NCBI GenBank assembly: GCA_964604875.1
Contig: CAZSAC010000007.1
Coordinates: 1 to 47,988 of the forward strand
Reading direction: 5' to 3'
Origin: JAVVSR01 sp964604875
Lineage (GTDB): Bacteria > Bacillota > Clostridia > Christensenellales > CAG-917
Length of the DNA stretch: 47,988 nt
The notes below the pieces were generated by a model that worked only from the letters and a program-made list of their open reading frames with translations, made no database searches and was not told where the DNA came from. Position 1 is the first letter of the stretch; every line of letters begins with the position of its first letter. The position numbers were made by a program, and so were the translations under genes. Of this stretch, positions 26,946-35,009 are shown in pieces.

Positions 26946-28432
26946 GGCGTATAGTAAACTATCGACCGATGTGCTTTTTTATGCTGGCGCAGTGCGTCGG
27001 CATATTGCTTGGTTTGTGGTGTAAGGATAACGGGGCGAGGCTTTTGCTTGTTGCCATCGCCGTTGTTTTATGCGGTTTTTTATGTTTTTTTAAACGGAGA
27101 AGATATATTTATTTGGCAATAGCGTTTCTTTTGGGCTTTGTATGTTTCTGCGGTTCATACGACATATATTGCGCAAGAATGGTAGACTCCTCAAATGCAA
27201 AGCTACAAGGGACGGTTTGTAGCGAAATTGTAACCGACGAAAATCCAATAGTATTTGAAATAACAGACGTCCATATGGACGGCAAAAAGCTGAAAGGCAG
27301 GGCAAGAGTATACGGCGCAAATATTTACGATGTCAGCGTGGGCGATAATGTTTATATCAATGGAAAAATTAAAACTCAAAGTTTTGATATAGCGGACGGT
27401 AGATTTGTGAGCTCCTATCACAATAAAATATACTATGACGTATCGGCTAGGGAAGTGGAAATTGAGGGAAAGGGCGCATTAGGCGTTGCCACTCGCTTTA
27501 GACTCAGCTTTTATGAAAAGCTAAACAGAAGTGTTGACGATACAACGGGGGATATAATCAAAGCGCTTGTGTTTGGGGATAAATTTGGCATCGACGGAGA
27601 GCTTTATGATGATATAAAGGCAAGTGGACTGGCGCATTTACTTGCGGTTAGCGGATTGCATATTGGGATTGTCGGAGGCGCGCTATTATTTTTGTTTTCC
27701 AAATTCGGCATAAAAGGTTGGTATAAATTTGGAGGTATCACCGCCATTTTATTGATATACGGGTGGCTATGCGGGTTTCCTGCGTCGGTCATCAGGGCGA
27801 TAATACTATGTTGTTCTTTTTTGCTTGCCGACTGTGTTGGAAGAAAGTACGACGCCTTATCAACGCTAGGCTTAGCCGGCATCGCGGACTTGCTTATATT
27901 TCCCACCGATTTGTTTTCCGTCGGATTTTTGATGTCTTTTGCGTCGGTTTTGGGGATAATCCTCTTATCTAAGTCGTTTTCAAAACGCCAAAAAAGCAAA
28001 TTAAATTTTATTTATGATATTTTTTCAGTCAGTATGGCGGTCAATATAATGCTTTTCCCAATAATGGCAAGCTTTTTCGGACAGTTTCAAACTTTGTTTT
28101 TAATTTCAAATATCCTTCTTCTTCCGATTATACCGTTTATCTACATAATGTCTTTGAGCGTGATGCTAGTTGTCCAAATAATACCCTTTTTGTCTCCGAT
28201 ATTAGGTATCCTTTGCGTTATAACTTTACCGATTAAGCTTGTAAGCTTTACTGTTGGGAGCTTTGCAATTTCGTCAATAAGCGCGCCTGCGTTGGGCGCA
28301 TTTACTGTGTTATATTATTTTACAATTATTCTGTTTTCAAAGTTTGTGTTTTTAAGCAAAAAAACCAAATATATTTCATTCGCCACCGTCTTGACGGGAT
28401 TTTCGATATATTTTATAAGCCTTTTAGCTTGA
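26942..28432 (+). CDS. comEC: ComEC/Rec2 family DNA-uptake channel, short form
   Basis: 496-residue polytopic membrane protein. N-terminal part: two spans and an OB-fold-like soluble region (about 80-170). Then the competence domain with the signature LLAVSGLHIGIVGG (about 235), followed by many hydrophobic spans. In full-length ComEC a metallo-beta-lactamase domain follows; here the protein ends right after the last span, so that domain is absent. Known role: passage of single-stranded DNA through the membrane during transformation. Other competence genes are not nearby. Overlaps ppa by 4 nt; holA follows, as in Bacillus. Confidence 0.88.
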   Translation: MRRIVNYRPMCFFMLAQCVGILLGLWCKDNGARLLLVAIAVVLCGFLCFFKRRRYIYLAIAFLLGFVCFCGSYDIYCARMVDSSNAKLQGTVCSEIVTDENPIVFEITDVHMDGKKLKGRARVYGANIYDVSVGDNVYINGKIKTQSFDIADGRFVSSYHNKIYYDVSAREVEIEGKGALGVATRFRLSFYEKLNRSVDDTTGDIIKALVFGDKFGIDGELYDDIKASGLAHLLAVSGLHIGIVGGALLFLFSKFGIKGWYKFGGITAILLIYGWLCGFPASVIRAIILCCSFLLADCVGRKYDALSTLGLAGIADLLIFPTDLFSVGFLMSFASVLGIILLSKSFSKRQKSKLNFIYDIFSVSMAVNIMLFPIMASFFGQFQTLFLISNILLLPIIPFIYIMSLSVMLVVQIIPFLSPILGILCVITLPIKLVSFTVGSFAISSISAPALGAFTVLYYFTIILFSKFVFLSKKTKYISFATVLTGFSIYFISLLA

Positions 28433-28439
28433 CGGATTC

Positions 28440-28468
28440 TTTACAATCAAAAATTAAAATGTTATACT
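28440..28468 (+). promoter_or_regulatory. Putative promoter of holA (leaderless type)
   Basis: TTTACA (28440-28445), 17-nt spacer, TATACT (28463-28468), then six T and the ATG at 28475, so transcription would start at the A of the start codon. Confidence 0.6.
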
Positions 28469-28474
28469 TTTTTT

Positions 28475-29440
28475 ATGACGGTAGACGATTTACAAAAACG
28501 ATTAGATATTGAAAAACTCCCCGTTTATTTTCTAAAGGGAGAGGACGTGTTTTTGCGTGAGCTTGCGCAAAAGCAATTTTCCGCATTGGTGGACGCCGAA
28601 TTTTCGGAGTTCAATTTAAACGTGTTTGACAGTTTGGAAAGTATTTCGGATATCATAGTCGAATGTATAACGTTGCCTGTTTTTTCAGACATTCGAGTCG
28701 TGCTGGTAAAAGGTGTGGGAAAGTTTTTAGAGCGGGAAAAAGCATTGCTTTCGGACTATCTTAAAAATCCCGCTCCGGAGACGATACTTGTTGTGGTTGA
28801 CGACGCTGAAAAAAGTCCGTTAAGCGCATTATATAAGTATGGCGACGTAATTAATTGCGACCGCTGTTCGGAAGCGCAGGTGGTATCCCGAATGAGCGAT
28901 ATTCTGCGTCAAAGGCAACAGTCTATGGATACGTTTGCAATTAGGGTTTTGGCGGAATATACAAATAATAATATGACGCGCATAATGGTGGAGTTGGAAA
29001 AGCTTTGCGACTATGCCAATGGAAAAAACATAAGCTTGTCAATGGTGGAATTGCTGGTCACGCCCGATCAGGAATATACGGTTTTCAAATTGACGGACGC
29101 AATTTGCTCGGGCAAAAACGGCGAGGCGCTAAAGATAATATCCAGTATGCTGGAAAAGGGCGCAAAGCCAAGCTTTATTTTGGCGACGCTTCAAAACCAG
29201 TATAGACGAATGTTTGAAGCGAAAGTCAGCTCGTTGGAGCCCTCCGCTTTGGCAACGGCTTTGGGTGTTAAGCCGTATGCTATTACCTCGGCAAAGGCGC
29301 TTGCGGCAAAGTATACGCAAACGGAATTGAAAAACATAGTCGATAAACTTCATCGGTTGGAATATGCTTTTAAAAGCGGTGAGACCGATGAAAAAGAAGC
29401 GCTGTTTTATGCGGTTTCTGTTTTGATAAAAAAGAAATAA
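28475..29440 (+). CDS. holA: DNA polymerase III subunit delta
   Basis: Clamp-loader subunit that opens the beta clamp. 321 residues. Seen: the N-terminal YFLKGEDVFLRELA strand-loop equivalent of the degenerate AAA domain, the IRVVLVKGVGKF region, FAIRVLAEYTNNNMTRIMVELEKL, and the C-terminal helical collar (SLEPSALATALGVKPYAI). No ribosome binding site precedes the ATG; the mRNA may be leaderless. It follows comEC, a gene order common in Firmicutes. Confidence 0.92.
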   Translation: MTVDDLQKRLDIEKLPVYFLKGEDVFLRELAQKQFSALVDAEFSEFNLNVFDSLESISDIIVECITLPVFSDIRVVLVKGVGKFLEREKALLSDYLKNPAPETILVVVDDAEKSPLSALYKYGDVINCDRCSEAQVVSRMSDILRQRQQSMDTFAIRVLAEYTNNNMTRIMVELEKLCDYANGKNISLSMVELLVTPDQEYTVFKLTDAICSGKNGEALKIISSMLEKGAKPSFILATLQNQYRRMFEAKVSSLEPSALATALGVKPYAITSAKALAAKYTQTELKNIVDKLHRLEYAFKSGETDEKEALFYAVSVLIKKK

Positions 29441-29545
29441 GCCCGAGATGGCGATTTAATTGAGGTATTTTGATTGATTAAGCCGTTCTTTATGCAAAAA
29501 ACTTTATAATTTATGTGTTTTCCTTTCAAATATTACCATAAAATA

Positions 29546-29574
29546 TTGTAATAAATTTAGAAATATGTTATAAT
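29546..29574 (+). promoter_or_regulatory. Promoter of the cdaA operon
   Basis: TTGTAA (29546-29551), 17-nt spacer, TATAAT (29569-29574), 28 nt before the ATG. Confidence 0.78.
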
Positions 29575-29602
29575 TTAATAAACTGAACAAAGGAGCGGTG
29601 TT

Positions 29603-30463
29603 ATGGAAGGTATTGACATTTTTTTGGAAAATTTGGGCATTGGCGCCATTGCAGACCTTGCTGTATGCGTCGCTGTTTTAATAAGCTCATTTGTTTTCTT
29701 CTATCATAAACACGGTTTGAGAATGTTTTTGCTTTTGCTATTTATCACCGCAGTCAAGGCAACGTTTAATATTCTTAACGCTTTGTCTGAAACCCAAGCT
29801 TTTCTTGTGGGTTCAGTGGTTATGAATTATGTATATTTCTTTACGCTTATGAGTGTCGTTGTCGTATACCAAACGGATTTACGCTCTTTATTCCAACGTA
29901 TTGCAACCCCCAGCGGAGTGGATTTATTTTCAGAAGGCTTTGGAAGCGAGGGTGAGCTTAGGGAGGCGACGGAGGAAATTCTATCCGCGCTCCAAGCGAT
30001 GGCAAAACAAAACACAGGCGCAATCATCATTATGACGCCGACTTCCTTGGACAGCCATATTTTTGAAACGGGTACAAACATCAACGCAGTTATCAGCTCC
30101 CAACTGCTTGTCAGCATATTTAACACTAAATCGCCTTTGCACGACGGCGCAGTCATAATTAAAGGTAACCGTATTTTGTCTGCGGGCTGTTTTTTACCGC
30201 TTACGCAAGGAGCGGGCGTCGCAAAAGAGTTGGGCACTCGTCACCGCGCAGCTTTGGGTATAACTGAAGAAAGCGACGTTATGGCGATTGTCGTCAGCGA
30301 GGAAACGGGGATTATTTCCCTTGCCTTGCACGGACAAATGCAGAGATATATGACCATAGAAAAACTAAAAGAAAAAATCGAAACTGTATACGGGATTTCG
30401 CCCTTAGCTTTGGAATCGAAAAACCCTAAAAGTTTGGATAAAAAAAGGATAAGATTTAAATAA
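29603..30463 (+). CDS. cdaA: Diadenylate cyclase CdaA
   Basis: Makes cyclic di-AMP from two ATP; in Gram-positives this controls potassium and osmolyte homeostasis. 286 residues: three N-terminal membrane spans (about 12-90), a short coiled region, and the DAC domain with the catalytic DGA (181-183, in SPLHDGAVII) and RHR (213-215, in LGTRHRAALG). AAAGGAG precedes the ATG. The usual partners cdaR and glmM do not follow; instead a DUF1015 gene starts at the last base of the stop codon. Confidence 0.95.
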   Translation: MEGIDIFLENLGIGAIADLAVCVAVLISSFVFFYHKHGLRMFLLLLFITAVKATFNILNALSETQAFLVGSVVMNYVYFFTLMSVVVVYQTDLRSLFQRIATPSGVDLFSEGFGSEGELREATEEILSALQAMAKQNTGAIIIMTPTSLDSHIFETGTNINAVISSQLLVSIFNTKSPLHDGAVIIKGNRILSAGCFLPLTQGAGVAKELGTRHRAALGITEESDVMAIVVSEETGIISLALHGQMQRYMTIEKLKEKIETVYGISPLALESKNPKSLDKKRIRFK

Positions 30464-31695
30464 TGAAAATTATTCAGGCTTCTCAAATACTTCTGCCAAA
30501 TAAGAAAATCGACTTATATAAGTGGGCGGTGGTAGCGTGTGACCAATTTACATCACAAAAGGATTATTGGGAAAAAGTTGAACAAATTACAGAAGGTGCG
30601 CCAAGCACCTTCAATTTAATATATCCCGAAGTATATCTGTCTGAAGACAATGCGCCTCGCATTGAAAAAATCAACGCTACAATGAGGCGGTATTTGGCAG
30701 AAGATGTGTTTGATACGCTTTCTGACAGCTTCATTTTGGTTGAGAGAGATACTCCGTATACGAAATGCCGTTTGGGCTTAATTATGTCGGTGGACTTAGA
30801 CGCGTATGACTATACGCCCTTTTCAGACGCTTACATAAAGGCGACAGAAGGCACCATTATAGAACGTATTCCTCCTAGAGTAAAAATTCGGGGTAACGCG
30901 CCTCTTGAACTACCGCATATTATGCTATTGATAGACGACGCCGATTGCAGTATTATCGAACCGCTTTTTGAAAAAGCGCCCACATTGGAAAAGCTTTACG
31001 ACTCTGACTTGAACCAGAACGGAGGGCATATAAGAGGGTATAGGGTGTCTGATGTCGATGAAATTATTGAAAAAATTTATGCGCTTTTAGATAAAGATGT
31101 TCAAATCAAGAAATATGGCGTTTCAACAAACTTTTTGTTTGCTGTCGGCGATGGAAATCATTCCTTGGCAACGGCAAAGGCGCATTGGGAAAACGTCAAA
31201 AAAACTTTGGCCGAACAAGAAAAACTTTCGCACCCCGCTAGGTTTGCTTTGGTGGAAGTGATGAACTTGCATAGCAAAGCTTTGGCGTTTGAGCCGATAC
31301 ATAGGGTTATTCTTGGCGCAGGAGAAAACTTTGTCGATAAACTTGCAGAGTCGATTAAGGGAGACGCTAACGTCACTCTTATCATGCCCGACGGAAGTAA
31401 AAAAATCATCTCCGCAAGTGGCAACAGGATAAACGCTATAAAGCAAATTCAGGATTTTATCGACAGCTATATCGCCGTAAATCCCGAGGTTAAGGTGGAT
31501 TATGTCCACGGTGAGAAAGACTTGAAAGAGGTCGTATTGAAGGAAGGCGGAATTGGAATAATTATGCCGACGATTGAAAAATCCGAATTGTTTGAGTTTA
31601 TAATAAAAAAAGGCGTACTCCCGCGGAAATCGTTTTCTATGGGCGAGGCTGTGGAAAAAAGGTACTACCTTGAAGCGAAAAAAATTGTAAAATAA
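30463..31695 (+). CDS. DUF1015 family protein
   Basis: 410 residues matching the DUF1015 family: YKWAVVACDQFTSQKDYWEK at the start, the central FLFAVGDGNHSLATAKAHWE motif, and a C-terminal IGIIMPTIEKSELFEFI and LPRKSFSMGEAVEKRYYLE. The GDGNHS motif is strictly conserved in the family and suggests an enzyme active site, but no function is established that I know of. It overlaps the cdaA stop by 1 nt and is followed 9 nt later by aspartate kinase. Confidence 0.88.
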   Translation: MKIIQASQILLPNKKIDLYKWAVVACDQFTSQKDYWEKVEQITEGAPSTFNLIYPEVYLSEDNAPRIEKINATMRRYLAEDVFDTLSDSFILVERDTPYTKCRLGLIMSVDLDAYDYTPFSDAYIKATEGTIIERIPPRVKIRGNAPLELPHIMLLIDDADCSIIEPLFEKAPTLEKLYDSDLNQNGGHIRGYRVSDVDEIIEKIYALLDKDVQIKKYGVSTNFLFAVGDGNHSLATAKAHWENVKKTLAEQEKLSHPARFALVEVMNLHSKALAFEPIHRVILGAGENFVDKLAESIKGDANVTLIMPDGSKKIISASGNRINAIKQIQDFIDSYIAVNPEVKVDYVHGEKDLKEVVLKEGGIGIIMPTIEKSELFEFIIKKGVLPRKSFSMGEAVEKRYYLEAKKIVK

Positions 31696-31704
31696 AGAGG
31701 ACTT

Positions 31705-33024
31705 ATGGGTATAAAAGTATGTAAATTCGGCGGAACTTCAATGTCGTCTGCCGAGAGTATTGAAAGAGTAGCTAAAATTGTTTTGTCGGATAAGGACAGA
31801 CGAATGATTGTTGTGTCTGCGCCGGGGAAACGTTTTTCCGATGATGAAAAAGTTACGGATTTGCTTTACGCCGCTTTTGACGAGGCGGTCGAAACAGGTG
31901 AATGCAAACAAGCTTTTTCCAAAATCCGTGAGAGATTTTGCGGTTTGGTGCGTGAGCTAAAACTGGATTATGACATTGAATCGGAATTAAATAATATAGA
32001 AATTATGATAAATGCGTCAAAAACGCCCGATTACGCGGCCTCACGCGGGGAATATCTTTCGGCGGTAATTTTGGCGGCAAAAATAGGGTTTGAATTTGTT
32101 GACGCGTCAGACTTTGTGCGTTTTGCAGAAAACGGCGCTTTTAACTCGGAATACACCAATGATTTGGGCGCAAAGCGGTTGGAGAACGTAAAGTATGCGG
32201 TTATCCCCGGCTTTTACGGAAGCTTTGACGAAAGCAAGCAAATTAAAACTTTTTCTAGGGGCGGTTCGGACGTTTCCGGCGCAATAGTGGCAAGAGCTAT
32301 TAAAGCAGATGTCTATGAAAACTGGACGGATGTGGACGGGTTTTTGACCGCCGACCCGAGAATTGTTGAAAATCCAAAGCAAATCAAGGTGTTGTCTTAT
32401 TCAGAATTGAGGGAGCTTTCGTATATGGGCGCAAACGTTTTGCACCCCGAAAGTATCTTCCCCGTACGTTATAGTGAAACGCCGATTAACATTCGAAATA
32501 CCTTTAAGCCCGAACACGAAGGCACTATGATAGTTGCAAGATATTCCGACAATAAAAGCGACAACGGCATCGTGACGGGTATAGCGGGGCATAAAGGTTT
32601 TACGTCGTTGGTGATTTCTAAATCAATGATGAACAACGAGCTTGGCTTTGGCAGACGCGCTTTATCTGTTTTAGAACAGTGCGGAATTTCTTTCGAGCAT
32701 ATTCCCTCGGGCATTGATACGATGAGCTTAGTTATTGCCGATAGTGAAATTCATAATAAATTGGAAAGAGTTTTAAATAAGCTTAGGGAAGCGATTAATC
32801 CTGACAAAATTGAAATTCACAGCGGTCTTTCTTTGATTGCAACAGTTGGACAGAGAATGGCTGCAAAGCAAGGGACTGCGGCAAAATTGTTTACCGCGCT
32901 TGCTCAAGCCGACGTCAACGTTAGAATGATTGACCAAGGCAGCAGTGAAATGAATATAATCGTCGGCGTAGAAACCGAGGATTACGAAAGAGCGATAAAT
33001 GCAATCTACCATACCTTCTTTTAA
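31705..33024 (+). CDS. Aspartate kinase
   Basis: Phosphorylates aspartate, the first step to lysine, threonine, methionine and isoleucine. 439 residues, monofunctional. Seen: the N-terminal KFGGTSMSSAESI (7-19), the SRGGSDVSGAIVA motif and NWTDVDGFLTADPR, then two C-terminal ACT domains (from about 300; VNVRMIDQGSSEMNI), which are allosteric amino-acid sites. AGAGGA precedes the ATG. Third gene of the cdaA unit; no T-box or riboswitch is seen before it. Confidence 0.95.
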   Translation: MGIKVCKFGGTSMSSAESIERVAKIVLSDKDRRMIVVSAPGKRFSDDEKVTDLLYAAFDEAVETGECKQAFSKIRERFCGLVRELKLDYDIESELNNIEIMINASKTPDYAASRGEYLSAVILAAKIGFEFVDASDFVRFAENGAFNSEYTNDLGAKRLENVKYAVIPGFYGSFDESKQIKTFSRGGSDVSGAIVARAIKADVYENWTDVDGFLTADPRIVENPKQIKVLSYSELRELSYMGANVLHPESIFPVRYSETPINIRNTFKPEHEGTMIVARYSDNKSDNGIVTGIAGHKGFTSLVISKSMMNNELGFGRRALSVLEQCGISFEHIPSGIDTMSLVIADSEIHNKLERVLNKLREAINPDKIEIHSGLSLIATVGQRMAAKQGTAAKLFTALAQADVNVRMIDQGSSEMNIIVGVETEDYERAINAIYHTFF

Positions 33025-33049
33025 ATAGGGTATGGTAGATGCGATTTTT

Positions 33050-33082
33050 AAGCCTTGTTAAAATGACAGGGCTTTTATTTTT
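33050..33082 (+). terminator. Terminator after aspartate kinase
   Basis: Stem AAGCCTTGT / ACAGGGCTTT with one G-T pair, followed by TATTTTTTG. It overlaps the 3' end of the convergent TSCPD gene. Confidence 0.8.
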
Positions 33083-33323
33083 TGCTGTTTTTATATTCGA
33101 TTAGCGCGCGGGAAAGCTGGTCGGGGCAAGACGTATCGTTTTTGCATTTGATACCTTTTAAAGCCGATATGACTTCATCAATATTTCTGCCGATAGTAAG
33201 TCTCGCTACGGCTTGTAAATTGCCCGAGCATCCCCCGATAAATTTTAAATCGGTGAGAACGTCGTTTTCAACAGTAAAGATGATTTCTCTAGAGCATGTA
33301 CCTCTGGTTCTAAAGTTTGGCAT
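33075..33323 (-). CDS. TSCPD domain protein (TIGR03905 type)
   Basis: 82-residue protein whose end carries the eponymous T-S-C-P-D motif; it also has the paired NFRTRGTCSREI and FIGGCSGNLQAV blocks with three further conserved cysteines, two of which could bind metal. The same fold occurs at the end of some adenosylcobalamin-dependent ribonucleotide reductases (NrdJ). Its function alone is unknown. Located 12 nt after the DUF4364 gene, with AGGAGG upstream of the ATG. Confidence 0.85.
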   Translation of the reverse strand: MPNFRTRGTCSREIIFTVENDVLTDLKFIGGCSGNLQAVARLTIGRNIDEVISALKGIKCKNDTSCPDQLSRALIEYKNSKK

Positions 33324-33335
33324 TTGTATAACCTC

Positions 33336-33854
33336 CTAATTATCTAAAAGCGTTTCGTGAAGAACTCCGTAAACTTGCGCCGCTTTATCGCCCCAGTTTT
33401 TGGTAATCCATTTGGCGTTTGCGCGACTTCCGACTACAAGGCGAAGCTCCATACATATCACGTTTTGGTTCAATATTCTAAGCAAAACTGTGTAACTGCC
33501 GTCTTCATTTTTGTAATAATCACTAAAATATTCTTGCTGTTTTTTTAAACGCAGACGGTTCTCTTTGCCGTAGGCTGTAATTTGGTCTCGCAGGTGGGCG
33601 GGAATACGGGCATAAAAGTGCATCAAACACTCGCTTCCGTCTCGGGTTATGGAATATGTAGCTTTGCCGGCGGCGTTATTCGACGCGCATAAAAGCCCCG
33701 TATCCAAAAGGTTTGCCAAGGCTTCCTTGCAATCAATAAACTGCATACAGGCAATGTCATAATAGCAGATGTCAACAACCGAATCCTCGGTAAGAGGCAT
33801 TTCCATAGTTTCAAATACAAATAAAACTATTAATTTTTGAGTCGTTGAATCCAT
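33336..33854 (-). CDS. DUF4364 family winged-helix-like protein
   Basis: 172 residues of the DUF4364 family found in Clostridia. Seen: QKLIVLFVFETMEMPLTEDSV at the N-terminus and a winged-helix-like portion (ALANLLDTGLL, YSITRDGSECL), then a C-terminal region with GSYTVLLRILNQNVICMEL. A DNA-binding regulator is a reasonable inference, but its target is unknown. AAGGA precedes the ATG. Probably cotranscribed with the TSCPD gene. Confidence 0.82.
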   Translation of the reverse strand: MDSTTQKLIVLFVFETMEMPLTEDSVVDICYYDIACMQFIDCKEALANLLDTGLLCASNNAAGKATYSITRDGSECLMHFYARIPAHLRDQITAYGKENRLRLKKQQEYFSDYYKNEDGSYTVLLRILNQNVICMELRLVVGSRANAKWITKNWGDKAAQVYGVLHETLLDN

Positions 33855-33972
33855 AAGCCGTCCTTCGAATTTACAATATTATAAAGTATATCACAAAACA
33901 CAAACAATTTCAATACAATCTTTGAAAAATATTATTGACAGAAAATTCCCTAATACAATATTTTTTTAATTC

Positions 33973-34001
33973 TTGCAAAAAATAGACAGAAATGGTATAA
34001 T
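33973..34001 (+). promoter_or_regulatory. Promoter of the lipid kinase gene
   Basis: TTGCAA (33973-33978), 17-nt spacer, TATAAT (33996-34001). The leader is short, with AGAGGA just before the ATG at 34017. Confidence 0.75.
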
Positions 34002-34016
34002 TTTTTCAGAGGAATT

Positions 34017-34907
34017 ATGTTAGATTTAATTGTCAATCCTATGGCGCGTCGCGGACGGGGGCTTGCGGATTTAAAAAAGGCTAAAGACGTTTTCAATAAG
34101 CTAGGCGTTGAGTATGTCCAGCACGTTTCCGAGTATCATAAACACTCGGTGATTTTGGCGTACAATTTGGTGACAGAAGGCGCGGATACCATTGTCGCTT
34201 GCGGAGGAGACGGCACAATATCCGAAATACTAAACGGCTATATGAGCGCAAAAATCGAAATGGAAAAGCTGGGGAAAAGTTGTAAAACTAAATTAGCTTT
34301 ACTTCCCTGTGGCACGGGGAATGATTTTATGCGTTCTGCTAAGTTGGATTTGGATATAGAAAAAGCCGCGAAAGTCGTCGCTTTTGGAGCGCCTCAACCT
34401 ATCGACGTCATAGAAATTGACGGCTATTATGAAATTACGTTTGCGTGTAAAGGCATTGACGTAGACGTCGTAAATATGGTGAACAAGGGGAAACGGAAAA
34501 CTGAGAACAGTTATCTTAAAAACATTTTAAAATGTCTTTTTAAAGGGATAAACTATGATTTTGAGATAAAGTATGATGATAATACGCTTTCTTTTAAGGG
34601 CATTTTTGCCGCTGTTTTAAACGGTGGAAAGCTTGCAAGCGGAATGGAATTTTCCCCAAATGCAAAAATCGACGACGGGCTTATGGATTTGGTTTTGGTG
34701 AAAAAAGCCTCGTTTTTTAAAACGCTTAAAACTTTGGTTGCAGTTATGAAGGGTAAGGTTTTGGAAAGGGAAGACGTCTTTATATATCAATGTAAAACGG
34801 CGCAAATTAAAAACTCGCAGTCGCAAATCGATATCGACGGGGAGCTTATTGACGACGTAAATTTTTGCGCAAAGGTAGTGCCGTCTGCGTTAGAATTAAT
34901 CAAATAA
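34017..34907 (+). CDS. Diacylglycerol/lipid kinase (DagK/YegS family)
   Basis: Predicted ATP-dependent kinase of diacylglycerol or a related lipid, feeding phospholipid recycling. 296 residues. Seen: the nucleotide-binding CGGDGTISE loop (62-70), LPCGTGNDFMRS and DIDGELI near the C-terminus, all diagnostic of the LCB5/DagK fold. The N-terminus LIVNPMARRGRG is typical. AGAGGA precedes the ATG. Single-gene unit with two terminator-like hairpins after it. Confidence 0.9.
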   Translation: MLDLIVNPMARRGRGLADLKKAKDVFNKLGVEYVQHVSEYHKHSVILAYNLVTEGADTIVACGGDGTISEILNGYMSAKIEMEKLGKSCKTKLALLPCGTGNDFMRSAKLDLDIEKAAKVVAFGAPQPIDVIEIDGYYEITFACKGIDVDVVNMVNKGKRKTENSYLKNILKCLFKGINYDFEIKYDDNTLSFKGIFAAVLNGGKLASGMEFSPNAKIDDGLMDLVLVKKASFFKTLKTLVAVMKGKVLEREDVFIYQCKTAQIKNSQSQIDIDGELIDDVNFCAKVVPSALELIK

Positions 34908-34921
34908 AAAACAGGTCATAT

Positions 34922-34951
34922 AAAAAATCCCGAGATTGTCTCGGGATTTTT
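34922..34951 (+). terminator. Terminator after the lipid kinase gene
   Basis: A 9-bp stem (ATCCCGAGA / TCTCGGGAT, loop TTG) followed by TTTTG. A second, weaker, similar hairpin follows at about 34967-34998. Confidence 0.92.
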
Positions 34952-34966
34952 GTTGTGTCCTTAATA

Positions 34967-34998
34967 AACCCTCGGATAGTCTGGGGTTTTTGTTGTTT
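34967..34998 (+). terminator. Second, degenerate terminator copy
   Basis: AACCCT...TGGGGTT hairpin followed by TTTTGTTGTTTT. Loop and tail resemble the first terminator, suggesting a decayed tandem duplicate. Confidence 0.5.
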
Positions 34999-35009
34999 TA
35001 TTGGCTTAA

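Noticed and set aside
31690..31704. Lysine riboswitch or T-box before aspartate kinase
   Set aside because: Only 9 nt separate the genes, so no leader RNA can fit.
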